Part shown: in pieces, positions 18,601-27,238 of the stretch
Numbering within the stretch: position 1 is the stretch's first letter
Layout of the letters: the number at the start of each line of letters is the position of its first letter
Assembly (NCBI GenBank): GCA_000818945.1
Contig: KN805419.1
Location: forward strand, 5,659-69,658
Reading direction: 5' to 3'
Source of the DNA: Schizochytrium sp. CCTCC M209059
Lineage: Eukaryota; Sar; Bigyra; Thraustochytrida; Thraustochytriidae
Length of the DNA: 64,000 bases
The notes under the pieces: model-generated
Seen by the model: only the letters and a program-made list of their open reading frames with translations
Database searches by the model: none
What the model was told of the DNA's origin: nothing
Translations under genes and position numbers: made by a program

Positions 18601-21407
18601 AGGAAAGTGATGCAGAGTCCGACGAGGAAAGACTCGCGTTGGCACGTCTTGGTGCCATGATGGGCGCTTGTGGTAATCATGCGTGGTCTGCAGGATTTGA
18701 AGCAGCGCGCGACCTGCAAACGGAGTTCTCAATTCGGCTTGACCTCCAAGACTTTTCACTTGATGGCGATGCTGAGGGCTTGCTCGAGTTGCACGTGATG
18801 CGGGAAAGCACGAACTCGAAGACCACTGATTTAGGTCGTCGCGCCTCGCTTCTTGGGTTTTCACGGGAACAAATGGCTGGTCGCGTCGCCATCTGGCTTG
18901 CTCGTCAGGAACCTAAAAACCTAGATGCATGCCTAGCCTGGGGTGCACGACCCATGAGTCTATACTGGAAACAACGTCTGGCGGTCGAGCTTGCAATGCG
19001 CTTTCCCTCGAATAGCCGTGCGCAGCGTGCCGGCCACGATCTGCTGGTGGATGTCTGCTTGAACACCAAGGACGACGCGCAGCTTTGCAGAGCAACCACG
19101 CTCTTGCGAAGCAGCAGTCTTGTGCAAGCCATATTAGACCGTTGCGGTGACGGCTTTGAATGGGACGCCTCGGAGGACGCAGCGGTTCCAACCCGAAGCT
19201 TGTCGCGAGCTGCTCATGCGTGGTTTAAAGAGCACGGGACTGTTCTCGAGTCGACCGCTGTGCTACCATTGCTTGCGGGATTTTTGTATGCCTTGGGCGC
19301 GCGCCAAAACCCCGAGCCGGCCGCAGAGGCGCTTATGGGCCATCTTTCGCAAAACGGGGCTTTGCAGCTGGGTCTCCGTGTGGTTGGCATTGCCGTGCGG
19401 CCCGGTCTCGCGGAGACAGCCATGAAGCTTGTTCGTGGCCTCGCGGACAAGGTGCTTTCAGCGCCGCACATGGATGCAGACCTTGCGCTGGGGTACTTGC
19501 TTGCAGATGCTCAAGGAAGTTCTGCTTTTGCGAGCTTTCGCTCAAGCCTGCCCAAAAATGACCGGGGCGACTTTGCTCGTCTCCAAAAGCTGGCCGGAGT
19601 GGGCATCTCGCTCGGGAGATGCAGACACATGCAGGACGTGGTTCTCGATTGTCAACGCATGCAGGAGAATGCCAAGTGGTGGACCTGGCTACAGTCACTG
19701 AATGTGGACTTTGATCCGACTCGCTTCACCGCAGAGGGCGCGAAGGCGAATGTGTACCTGCAACAGACCCTTTTGCAGCTCTGTATTCCCAGGTCTGGCT
19801 ATAATTTAGAGAAGACGGTGGCATTTGCCGAAACATACAAGGTTCGCAATGACTTGGTGCACGGTCTCTACCTGAAGCTTTTGTTCCTGGACGAAAGCGC
19901 CGATTTGAACAAGCATCGAGACGAGATCGCCCTGGCCCGATGCCGCATGGATGACAGTCTCCTCCTTCAGGTGTGCGAACACGTTTTCCCACGCGTCCCA
20001 GGAACTTCGTACGAACGTCTCGAGGCAGTTTGTCGTCTGTGCGCATGGCCAGGCCAGGCGAAGTACTTGCAAGTGCTCGAGTTGCTTCGCATCTGCGAGG
20101 TTCGCCTTAATCTGCACGCGCTCTTTGAGGAAAATCCCTGGCCGGCGCTCGAATTGTGCCTGGAGCCGGACACTGTGAAATGGCTGGTGGCATTGAGTGA
20201 CCCATTGGACTTGGACCCGAACGACTTTTACCTGTGCCTTGTACGCAAGTTGATGCGCGCAGGCGAGTCGGTGACCAAGAGTGTGCTACCCGTACTCAAT
20301 AATGTCAAGTCACAAGGCCGGGTGCTGGAGGCATGCTCGTGGCTGGTCGGGCAGGTGGGCACTCCTGAGGCGAAGCTGCTCATTTTGCGCTTTGCTCTTG
20401 AGCGCGCAGAAAGCGACGAGATGACGCGTTTGGCAAACCAGCTCGCGACAGAGCTTGATTTGAGGCGCGCCGGAATTGCCGCCCGTCTTCCGAGCAAAAA
20501 GGCGGATCTCGATTACAGCAAGCTAATTGCAGACCTGTACGATCGCTTTGGCCCAGTGGCTGCGACGCAATGGCAAGACCGCCATCGGCTGCATCAGGTC
20601 GCAGAGCAGTTAGCTCACCGGCATGGCGTCGATCTTCTCGAGGTACGCAAGCGTCTCGTGCTCGGCTGGCTGGCCATGACGAGTACGTCGTCTTCGTCAA
20701 CGACGACAACGTCGTCAGCTTCGGCGCGCCTGCAAGAAGCGCAACAGGTGGAGGAAGAGCTCCTGCAACGCATCGTGTATACCATGTCGGCGCGACCCGG
20801 CCCAGACGCCGACCGGGACACATGTCGCGGCATTGCGTATCTTTTAAATTTTGCCTTTCAGACCGACGTTCCAGGCCGATCGTTTGCATCGCGCGCTCGT
20901 GCTCTGCGCGCGGTATTTCGGCTGGGAAGCAGCGCTCAAATCGATTCGGTGTATAGTCAGCGCGGCGCGGATGCACTGCCATTGGACTTGCACCTGCAAT
21001 ACTGCATTTACATGTCCGTCTTTGAGGATTTGCATTTGCCTCATACATTTGATCAGCTAGTGCAGTGCGACAAGCGTGGACTTGTTCGTGGGCTTTGGCG
21101 CGACCATCGTGGTGACGAGCGTGCAGTTCAGCTTGTGGCGCACTTGATGCTTGATTTTGATCTCCTGGACGAGCCGAAGATTGTGCAGGCTCTTTTGCGG
21201 CAGATGCTTTCGCTGGGCATGCGTCGCGAATTCTTTTTCACAACGCAGCAGATTTTGCAGCGGCGCGTCGAGATCGCTGATTTGCCCGAACTCTTTGCGC
21301 AGGCTCACAAGGCGAGCGCTCAAGAAGATGCGGAGGACGCTGCGCTGCAACAGCTCATTACCGCCCTCGTGCGCTCGCATCCTGGTTTGTTGGCGCAAGA
21401 AAAATGA
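15669..21407 (+). CDS. KNTC1: Kinetochore-associated protein Rod/KNTC1 (RZZ complex)
   Basis: Rod forms the RZZ complex with Zwilch and ZW10 on unattached kinetochores and recruits dynein and Mad1/Mad2 to the spindle checkpoint. 1912 aa from the ATG at 15669 (human KNTC1 is 2209 aa), intronless. The N-terminal third has beta-propeller-like repeats (strands such as GTCFCVGDARGTLHFIS and GRVCLWDARRATLLRC). The middle and C-terminal parts are an alpha-solenoid. Diagnostic Rod-like blocks occur at about residues 740-960: a helix with LVEVIHLQREH, the segment VTAPELIARATKDHLRP, AVLTLMRNIVPPY, and a helical pair around SSLLSSFQLDRQINF, in the same order as in animal KNTC1. The related ER-tethering protein NBAS shares the overall fold; block order favours Rod. 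The low-complexity SSSSTTTTSS segment near residue 1680 is a lineage-specific insert. Confidence 0.8.
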   Translation: MTQTGMDRDLFALATVVEVDLVAAGKQTEVGDASTAKRQSQESDVENDATAGNLGAEQGLSRSGNEKLPQQGSIVYAAAQASGHSEDDDGHDEGTVQPGTMMCLGAGKDLRLLELDARMGPAVERARFSLSADVLAWNSSGTCFCVGDARGTLHFISDRGSLLFSQPMLGTRGQRFDCMTFLEQPSFFDSEQVGEELFIASRNPARLFRFSNLCLHLLEDAAEGGNTALLKSVRDSASMQSFELDPSCAAGGSMGMLVARNEATGFLRVLLAARDAPQLSVWVSVDSRSPLRCDSVGGDPLDSTSPFCALENTASQTMAVTLSQSGRVCLWDARRATLLRCLCVSPDIVDIACMGTGARLGILRADGTLQVARIRLHGSTTLETLYESRVRDEDEASDTASRLVAIPGSRSFAIRQQRTGGVKGIVCFESNDAMRFESLLSGGRFDEALALATQHDLPGRDRAFKGKLSQLLEAARSRLLDGEGILDLPETIYEKFFGVVDELIAMDPQRFLGFVVQGCMQVRLPGAPAAQKRLLRKAEDLCSDHAHEALLAQVKDALYRLETYTLLSDAFDCEEWQRFRTCRLMQALTLFLQKGQLQMAAIVLHRHIRAEEDDVVRLLAYIPAETSTEVLVDWLRDHVGPHVRSHEQKAQLASWSVFMASKTLDAVSALSLIQEAAMIASAQVQTEREKLKLRLCSPGELARQAAESGPRAQNHAIAELERLRADLVEVIHLQREHALAISVEAFRSASRVEVLMDMMSRVTAPELIARATKDHLRPCAARYGVDADEVLVRYISRVALEIDSSSSAWEQCAVKAVRQIGALTAASRAVLTLMRNIVPPYSDELSAVVETAMTWTTDLQGEILDQKRLMDLSSLLSSFQLDRQINFGSATQAKAILMYVLAQSETVAERAVQIARAYRCFDVADVFATLFENMTLQSEPPSEEKVHELHTLMVELCPDVVASVEERVRNFCMWGLAEESDAESDEERLALARLGAMMGACGNHAWSAGFEAARDLQTEFSIRLDLQDFSLDGDAEGLLELHVMRESTNSKTTDLGRRASLLGFSREQMAGRVAIWLARQEPKNLDACLAWGARPMSLYWKQRLAVELAMRFPSNSRAQRAGHDLLVDVCLNTKDDAQLCRATTLLRSSSLVQAILDRCGDGFEWDASEDAAVPTRSLSRAAHAWFKEHGTVLESTAVLPLLAGFLYALGARQNPEPAAEALMGHLSQNGALQLGLRVVGIAVRPGLAETAMKLVRGLADKVLSAPHMDADLALGYLLADAQGSSAFASFRSSLPKNDRGDFARLQKLAGVGISLGRCRHMQDVVLDCQRMQENAKWWTWLQSLNVDFDPTRFTAEGAKANVYLQQTLLQLCIPRSGYNLEKTVAFAETYKVRNDLVHGLYLKLLFLDESADLNKHRDEIALARCRMDDSLLLQVCEHVFPRVPGTSYERLEAVCRLCAWPGQAKYLQVLELLRICEVRLNLHALFEENPWPALELCLEPDTVKWLVALSDPLDLDPNDFYLCLVRKLMRAGESVTKSVLPVLNNVKSQGRVLEACSWLVGQVGTPEAKLLILRFALERAESDEMTRLANQLATELDLRRAGIAARLPSKKADLDYSKLIADLYDRFGPVAATQWQDRHRLHQVAEQLAHRHGVDLLEVRKRLVLGWLAMTSTSSSSTTTTSSASARLQEAQQVEEELLQRIVYTMSARPGPDADRDTCRGIAYLLNFAFQTDVPGRSFASRARALRAVFRLGSSAQIDSVYSQRGADALPLDLHLQYCIYMSVFEDLHLPHTFDQLVQCDKRGLVRGLWRDHRGDERAVQLVAHLMLDFDLLDEPKIVQALLRQMLSLGMRREFFFTTQQILQRRVEIADLPELFAQAHKASAQEDAEDAALQQLITALVRSHPGLLAQEK

Positions 21408-21754
21408 ACGCGTGTCTATTGGTGGTTTGTGGGCGCAATAAAGATGAACGCGTGTCTATTAGATAATCGATATGGGTTCCCAGTGGTACCTGACGCTGGG
21501 CATTGGTGACATACACATTTGATTTTATAATCATCAACAAAGAAAATTGACACGGACTGTTTCGTTTCGTACTTTTGTCAGCATTTGATGTAGTACTATA
21601 CTACAAGAACAGCAAACTCTTGTATTGCCCCGGGACACCGGAACAGGAAATGCCTTGTAAAATAGGAAAAACCTTGTTCCCAGTCAAGCGCCATTTTCAT
21701 TCTCGAAACTATACATTAAGGAAAAGGGACACTACCTGTTTCGTAACATTATCG
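21408..21754. other. Spacer holding a decayed copy of the Kir 3' end
   Basis: This 347 bp lies between the converging KNTC1 and Kir genes. From 21408 to about 21540 it has a short imperfect direct repeat of the KNTC1 3' end (GAACGCGTGTCTATT occurs twice, 21406 and 21445). From about 21546 it holds the decayed Kir copy described separately. Confidence 0.7.
21546..21720 (-). pseudogene. Decayed duplicate of the Kir channel 3' terminus
   Basis: On the minus strand this stretch aligns with the last coding bases of the neighbouring Kir gene at an offset of about 184 bp. Compare CTCTTGTATTGCCCCGGGAC (21617) with TTCTTGTATTGCTCCGGGAC (21801), and GCGCCATTTTCATTCTCGA with GCGCCGTTTTCATCCTCAA further on. 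Reading the decayed copy in the Kir frame gives a recognisable GQYK followed soon by a stop, but the upstream part is shifted by indels. It is therefore non-functional. It looks like a local tandem duplication followed by decay. Confidence 0.7.
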
Positions 21755-23419
21755 TCATTTCTTTTTTTCTTTTTTTTTGGGGGGGGGGGGGGGCGGCAAA
21801 TTCTTGTATTGCTCCGGGACAGGAAACACTTTGTGAAACTGTTCAAAGTCAAGCTGGGCAGCGCCGTTTTCATCCTCAAGAGTGCAAGGCACAAAGTCAA
21901 AGTGCCACATGATGTCCTCAAAACAATAAGAATGACGGGCTTGGATCGTGTCGCTTGTGACTGCATCAATGCCCTCAACCATGCATATGACTTCTACGCG
22001 ATGGTCAATCATGTACTGCTTGAGTGCCTCTTCCTCGGCCTCGTACGCGCTGAGAACGGGACCGGACGCCGAGGACGACAACGACGAGGCAGATGAAGAT
22101 GCGCCCATTTGTGAAGGCTGGGACGCGGGCGACTTGACCTCGGGCTCTTGATTCCCATGCGAGAGAGGAATTTCAGCGTCGCGCACAAGATCGCGTGAGC
22201 CGTTTTCAATGTCGCAGTCACGCTGCAGCACGCCCGGAAAGACATTCTGGCGTGAGGCGTTGGGCGCTGTGGCATCTGTACTTGGCTTTGTGGACGGGCG
22301 AAGAGGTGAAAAGGTGTCAATGTTGTGCACCACTACGCTAGGGAAGGCCATGAAAAGCATGCCACCAAGCTCATCGTCGGGTTTGACGAGCCGCATTGTA
22401 TCGGATCGAAAGTACATGAGTGGGGACCCGTCGGCGCAGCGGTGGCGACTCAGGGCGTAGCAGCGAACGTGGGCTTCGACTAGCTGATGCTTGCGCATTT
22501 CCGCGACCTGGAACATGAGTGAAAGCTTGCCGTGAATTCTGCGCACAACGGCCGAGTCTGAAAAGACAATGGTCGCGGCGCGTGTCTGTGCGCGTGAAAG
22601 GCGCGCAAAGACAAGGCCGACACAGACAGAGTCGCAGATGACGCCAAGAATGCTCTCAAATGTGACGAATGTGACAAGCGAGGTGCATTGTGAAAAGTAG
22701 TCGCGGTCGCCAGGAAATGCGTAACCGATCGTCATGATGGTTTCGAGCGAGAAAGCCCAGGCGCTGGAGAAATTGTCGAGATGCAGCTCGCAAGGCTTGG
22801 AAATGAGCATGTAGAGCACTGCAAAAAGAAGGATGGAGAGCAGGTAGAGCACGAGGAAAATGATGAAGACCATGCGGAAGCTGGAGTCGACCAGGGTGTG
22901 CCAAAGATCTGCAACGTAGAGGGCTGCGGAGCGATTGAGGCGGTGGACGCGAAGGCTGCCCGTAGACTGTCCAAAGTCGCCGTCGCGATTCATGATCCTC
23001 CACGCGCTGCTGGGGCGCTGCGCACTGGATTCTCGCGATGAGTGCCAGCTACGCGCCCAGTCCGCGCGCTCGTAGCCTTCGCCATAGTTGCTAAAGAGGC
23101 GGTCGGCCTCTTCTTGCGCCACGTTGGGGAACGCGAAGGAGGACCCGCGCTCGACGGCGCGTTTCCAGCGTTTCTGCTGGCCCGTGCGCGATCTCTGCGC
23201 AGCGCCGGCAGTAGGCGCCGCCGCTGCCGCCGCCGCAGCAGCAGCGGCTGTCGCCGGCGGTGCGGACTCGCTGCCGAGCTCGCTCGAGGCCGAGGCCGAG
23301 GCCGAGGCCGAGACCGAGACCGACGCCGTCGCCCCGTACGCGTCCTCGCCGCGCGTCGTCGCGCTGTTGGCGGCAGCCGCACGGCCGGCGCCGCCGCCGA
23401 GCAGCGGCCGCGCGGACAT
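21755..23419 (-). CDS. Inward-rectifier (Kir-type) potassium channel, variant filter
   Basis: 554 aa from the ATG at 23419; a longer open frame upstream overlaps the divergent amidase and is Arg/Ser-rich, so I reject it. The N-terminus has poly-Ala and Ser-Ala runs. Two membrane helices (about residues 182-206 and 245-270) flank a pore loop with the Kir-type Cys pair (PCELHL ... SQCTSL). The filter reads T-I-G-Y-A-F (22732-22715), not the canonical T-I-G-Y-G-F. The cytoplasmic immunoglobulin-like domain is clear: ATIVFSDSAVV, KLSLMFQVAEMRKHQLVEAHV, a VEVICMVEGIDAVTSDTIQARHSY segment (split here only for description) and HFDFVPC. A Ser/Ala-rich loop interrupts it. The protein ends in PPPPPPKKKEKKK, encoded by a homopolymer tract. 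It would form a tetrameric plasma-membrane channel; ion selectivity is uncertain. Confidence 0.88.
   Translation of the reverse strand: MSARPLLGGGAGRAAAANSATTRGEDAYGATASVSVSASASASASSELGSESAPPATAAAAAAAAAAAPTAGAAQRSRTGQQKRWKRAVERGSSFAFPNVAQEEADRLFSNYGEGYERADWARSWHSSRESSAQRPSSAWRIMNRDGDFGQSTGSLRVHRLNRSAALYVADLWHTLVDSSFRMVFIIFLVLYLLSILLFAVLYMLISKPCELHLDNFSSAWAFSLETIMTIGYAFPGDRDYFSQCTSLVTFVTFESILGVICDSVCVGLVFARLSRAQTRAATIVFSDSAVVRRIHGKLSLMFQVAEMRKHQLVEAHVRCYALSRHRCADGSPLMYFRSDTMRLVKPDDELGGMLFMAFPSVVVHNIDTFSPLRPSTKPSTDATAPNASRQNVFPGVLQRDCDIENGSRDLVRDAEIPLSHGNQEPEVKSPASQPSQMGASSSASSLSSSASGPVLSAYEAEEEALKQYMIDHRVEVICMVEGIDAVTSDTIQARHSYCFEDIMWHFDFVPCTLEDENGAAQLDFEQFHKVFPVPEQYKNLPPPPPPKKKEKKK
21761..21793. 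repeat. T-rich/poly-G homopolymer tract at the Kir stop
   Basis: A T-rich run interrupted by single C residues, followed by 15 consecutive G (21779-21793). On the minus strand it encodes the Pro-Lys tail of the Kir channel. Such tracts are prone to slippage and to sequencing error, so the exact C-terminus should be read with caution. Confidence 0.85.
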
Positions 23420-23606
23420 TGTCTCCAGAGGCGTCGCGGGTTTGCCCGCCGGGGCGCCTATCTTTCTTTCTCTCCGCGAAGGAGGCCGTCGCCTCGAGCG
23501 CCGTCTCGACCTCCTCCGTCTCCGGCTTGATGTTGGTTGATCTCCGCGTCTCGCAGAACCCGAACGCGGCGAGACGTTAGGCGCGAGACCGCGGCATGCG
23601 GCCGCC
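23420..23606. promoter_or_regulatory. Shared Kir/amidase divergent promoter (inferred)
   Basis: Only 187 bp separate the start codons of two divergently read genes, so both must be driven from here or from within each other's 5' ends. I see no TATA-like element. This is position-based inference. Confidence 0.4.
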
Positions 23607-25187
23607 ATGGTCGCGCTCGCGGCGCTCGTGGTCCTGGGGCTCGCGGCGCGGGCGCTCTCGGGCGCGCGGGAGCCGCCGGCCTCGTCGCTGGCCGCGTCGC
23701 CATCGCCGTCGGCGCTGATGCCGTCCTCGGCGGGCTCGCTCCGCGGCGGAGACCAAGACGCGACGACGACGTTGATGGCGGCGAGAGCGACCTCGCGCAA
23801 GCTCCCGGCCAAGGTGCTCTCGGTGGCCGAGGTGCAGGCGCTCGCGCGAGGAAAGGAGGGCTGGACCTGCGAGGAGGTGGTGCAAGCGTATGTGCAGCGT
23901 TTGCGAGGGAAAACAGCAAAGACGTACAAGGCGGTCGTAGAAGTGAGGGCCAGCGAGGATATTCTGATGGAGACCAAGTCCCGCGATGTGAATGGTGCTC
24001 TGTACTGCGTTCCAGTTATCGTCAAGGACAATGTCGATGTCCAAGGCATGGTGAGTGCGGCAGGAAGCATCGCTGTGGAGAGCATGCGACAGCCCGCGCA
24101 AGCTCATGCACCTGCCGTGGCTCGGCTGGTGGAAGCCGGAGCTGTCGTCTTGGGTCATGCCAACATGGACGAATTTGCGCTCGGATTCCGCACGTCTTCA
24201 TCTCGCGGCGGGCAAACGTTGAATGCTTTCGACAAGTCGCGATATCCGGGCGGCTCGAGCGGGGGAACCGCTGTGGCCGTTGCGCTGGGTCTTGCTGTGA
24301 TCGGCGTGGGGACGGATACGGGCGGGTCTGTACGCATCCCGTCCTCCTTTGCTGGGCTCTTTGGCATTCGTCCGACAACAGGGGGCGTGCCCGTGGAGGG
24401 TGTCGTACCTCTGAGTCATTCGCGAGACACGGTTGGCTTCATGGCTGCGACCGCCCAAGATGTGGCCACTTCATGGGCTATTGCCAGTGGGCAACCATGG
24501 TGCGTTGCAACGGCGCCACGGGATGCCCCGCGTCGCATTGGCGTGCTGCCCATGCTACTCCCTTCCGAAAGCGGGCTTGGACGTGCGTTCGCAGACGCGA
24601 CGACGAGTCGAGCCGCGCAAACGGGATCGGGCTCTGTCTTTGTCGCGCTCGCCGAAGACGCAGCGCTCGAGGAGGTGTCGCGTTTGGTGGCACAATTGTC
24701 CAAACAAAAGTCTACAAGCTATTTTGAGTTCCAGGACGACCTGCGCAAGGCCACGGGCTTGGAGCTCGCGAGCATTGCTGCCGTCACCGCTGGTCCCTGC
24801 GAAGAGAGACTGCCACCGAGCGAATGCGCATCAGTGGTTTCCACCATGCAGAAAAAGGTACATGGTAAGCTGCGAAAACGCGAGGTGGAAATGTACGATC
24901 TCTTGACGCGAACCTTTCCTGCTCTCTTTGAGGCTGCACTGACGGCGTTGATGCGAGCGCAGCGTCTCGATGCCCTCGCGTATCCGACGTTCAAGAAACT
25001 TCCATCGCGTATTTCGAGTGGGAAACAACAATACTGCGCCAACAATCGTCTGGCCCCTTCCGTCGGGTGGCCTGCACTTACTTTGCCTTTAGCCACGTAT
25101 GAGCGACTTCCGCAGGGTGTAGAGGTCATGGTGCCCAAGGGAAAAGAGTGTTTACTTTTTGAGATTGCCGCGTCCCTTTCTGCTTGA
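23607..25187 (+). CDS. Secreted amidase-signature-family hydrolase
   Basis: 526 aa, ATG at 23607 in a strong context (GCCGCCATGG). The first ~20 residues (MVALAALVVLGLAARALSG) form a signal peptide or anchor, followed by an Ala/Ser-rich linker. The amidase-signature Ser-cisSer-Lys machinery is present: the lysine in VIVKDNVDVQG, the glycine/serine loop GGSSGGTAVAVALGLAV and the nucleophile segment GTDTGGSVRIPSSFAGLFG. Family members hydrolyse amides (fatty acid amides, aryl amides) or form GatA in tRNA amidotransferases. The secretory N-terminus and absence of GatB/C nearby argue against a GatA role. Substrate cannot be told from the sequence. Length is normal for the family (460-580 aa). Confidence 0.9.
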   Translation: MVALAALVVLGLAARALSGAREPPASSLAASPSPSALMPSSAGSLRGGDQDATTTLMAARATSRKLPAKVLSVAEVQALARGKEGWTCEEVVQAYVQRLRGKTAKTYKAVVEVRASEDILMETKSRDVNGALYCVPVIVKDNVDVQGMVSAAGSIAVESMRQPAQAHAPAVARLVEAGAVVLGHANMDEFALGFRTSSSRGGQTLNAFDKSRYPGGSSGGTAVAVALGLAVIGVGTDTGGSVRIPSSFAGLFGIRPTTGGVPVEGVVPLSHSRDTVGFMAATAQDVATSWAIASGQPWCVATAPRDAPRRIGVLPMLLPSESGLGRAFADATTSRAAQTGSGSVFVALAEDAALEEVSRLVAQLSKQKSTSYFEFQDDLRKATGLELASIAAVTAGPCEERLPPSECASVVSTMQKKVHGKLRKREVEMYDLLTRTFPALFEAALTALMRAQRLDALAYPTFKKLPSRISSGKQQYCANNRLAPSVGWPALTLPLATYERLPQGVEVMVPKGKECLLFEIAASLSA

Positions 25188-25432
25188 CAGTGTACCTAAG
25201 CAGCATGGCAAGATCTCCGTTCCTTTGTGTGAAGCATGAAGTGAGGACCAATTGGTTCGTTGCATTGCCGGTCACCACGGCAATATCACTTATTCTGTGA
25301 ACATTAAGGGGAGAAAGAAAAACAAGCAGGGTGTTGCCAAGAAAGCAAGAGAGAGAGAGAGAGTTGATGGTTGATTATAAGTCAAGCATAATTTATTTTA
25401 CAATACAGGGAAGACACATTTCGTGTATAACA
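25188..25432. other. Spacer with (GA)n tract
   Basis: About 245 bp with no gene; contains a short (GA)n run at 25347-25363. The A/T-rich part from 25370 is probably the 3' end of the following minus-strand small gene. Confidence 0.5.
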
Positions 25433-25666
25433 TCAGTCCTCGCGAAGACGGTCACGCCAAGAGTCCGCATCTTCACCGAGCTCCTCGAGCGCCTCGAAGA
25501 TGTCGCGCATGCTCGATCCGTGTGCGCGCGCGCGAGACGCCATGGATCCGAGATACGTCATGAGGTTGCCGTCCTGCATTTTGTCCTCAAAGATATCCAC
25601 GAGCGAGGCCACGCGCCACTGCCTCGACTGCGACCGCATGACCATCTTCCTGGCGCTCTGCATCAT
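25433..25666 (-). CDS. Small 77-aa protein, paralogue of 27239-27469 gene
   Basis: An ATG-initiated 77-aa frame that I do not recognise. It is rich in charged residues, predicted helical, without signal peptide or membrane segment. It contains QWRVASLVDIFEDK, then DGNL, ASRA, AHGSS and finally RDIFEALEELGED followed by SWR and RLR. About 70% of positions match the paralogue 1.8 kb downstream, and many DNA differences fall at third codon positions, which indicates selection on the protein. The frame stays open upstream of the ATG to an in-frame TAG at about 25763, so it could also be the terminal exon of a longer gene. Confidence 0.6.
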   Translation of the reverse strand: MMQSARKMVMRSQSRQWRVASLVDIFEDKMQDGNLMTYLGSMASRARAHGSSMRDIFEALEELGEDADSWRDRLRED

Positions 25667-25669
25667 CTT

Positions 25670-26156
25670 CTTCTCCTCCTTGATAAAACACTTTGGCCAG
25701 GCTGGGCTGCTTGCTGGGCTTCTTGCTGCCGCTGGTGGTACGAGCGTTTTCTATCTTTCGCGAGTTCTTCTGGTGCGGATTGGGCTATTCGGGGTCTGCC
25801 TGCCAAGACGGGTCCCGCGTTCGAGTCGAGTTGATGGCGCCTGCTGCCCTACTCGTACATTAAAGGCAGCCGCATCGACAAACCCATGAAGAGCAGACGG
25901 CGAGAGCCGGCAAAGAGAGGCCACGGAGTCGATCCGCGCGCAGCCCCGCAGACCGTCTACGCCTAGCCAGTCCTAGTACCTGGCTATGCCTATCACCCCC
26001 CTCAACTCGCGGGCTGAGGGGAAGAGGGCAGGGTGTGAGATTTCAAAGACGAAGAAACGGGGAGCCGAAGCGCGCTCAGCACAGCAACTTCAAAGTTATG
26101 AAGTGAAGCTTTGCAAGGTCTCGTCGCTTCGCCCAGCTGGCTGGACGCTACGCTGC

Positions 26157-26188
<32 letters not shown>

Positions 26189-27238
26189 ATGATGAAGAAG
26201 ATGATAATGATGCCAGACGCCGCTGACGGCGACTCGGTCTTGGCGGATCGGCGCGATCGCGGGAACGGTGTCGGCGAGAGCTTTAGCGAGCGCCATACAT
26301 AACCTTTAGATCTTTTTCTGGTCCTCAAGTTGTGATGAGATGACGTTGCCATTGGCACAGGAAAACGAAGAGTCGAACAATGCGCAAAGTAATGAATGTA
26401 TGAATGAATGAATAGATTAATCAATCCACTAATTAATCATCCGGTATAGGCCTCAAGAAAAAGTCGTAGGCGAGACGAGCCTCCATCAAAGGAATTAGCT
26501 TCACAGGGCGGTACTTGCATGTTTGGTGCCCAGGACGTGAAGATGTGCTTGAACCGTGCGGCTACCTGGCTCGTGAGCAAAGGTCGGGGAGGGGGAGTTA
26601 GCACTAGAGGACAGTTGAGGGACGGGTGCACTCTCCGGCCTGACGGGCAGACCGAATATCGGAAGGTGGATTCGCTCTGCGTCGCGGTGCTTTGCAGCAT
26701 GGACTTCCAACCCATGAAAAAGTACGGTGCGCTCATTCTCCCTCATTTTTGAAGTACTCGTAGACGACGTGGAGGCGAACAGGTAACCGTACAGAATGAA
26801 CCCATATCATAGGTGTACTCATGGTCGCTCTCTCTAACATAGATTGGTTTACAGTGAATAATCACGATCTTTATTTCTTTCTTACATTGGCGACTCTTCT
26901 CATATCCTCGGCGCGTCATTTACCGAGATCAAGGCAAATCTAGCACCGCTGTCGCAGATTTGATGCGTGAAATAGACACGTTTTCGCGGATCGAAAAGGT
27001 TTCAACGGCAGAGCACTGCAGTCGAGTACTGACAATACGCTCCAAGATAGACATACATCACTCCGCGGCGCTTCGACACAAGATGATTTTGCTCACGCCT
27101 TCGCGGGGACTCGGCGCAGACGATCTCGCTCTGCATCGACAAGCACACGCATAGAAAAGTAGGATAGTTGATGTCAGTCGCTCGTGCGATAGTTTATAAT
27201 AAAAATAAATTTACATGCGCGTTTTCTCAGGGTGATTT
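25670..27238. other. Gene-poor spacer between the two small paralogues
   Basis: About 1.57 kb without a supportable gene. It contains a (CTG)n/(ATG)n mixed trinucleotide stretch (26151-26216), ATGAATGAATGA repeats near 26394-26413, and a 99-codon minus-strand frame at 26437-26736 with no recognisable features. Upstream exons of the 25433 gene could lie here, but I cannot define them. Confidence 0.5.
26151..26216. repeat. Mixed (CTG)n-(ATG)n trinucleotide repeat
   Basis: About nine CTG units change into ATG/AAG/ATA units. It is non-coding as far as I can tell. Confidence 0.85.

Noticed and set aside
23420..24085. N-terminal extension of the Kir frame (222 residues)
   Set aside because: It overlaps the amidase gene antisense and is low-complexity Arg/Ser sequence; the ATG at 23419 gives a normal Kir N-terminus.
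26437..26736. 99-codon minus-strand frame
   Set aside because: Overlapping alternative frames are equally plausible and none has protein-like conservation or motif.
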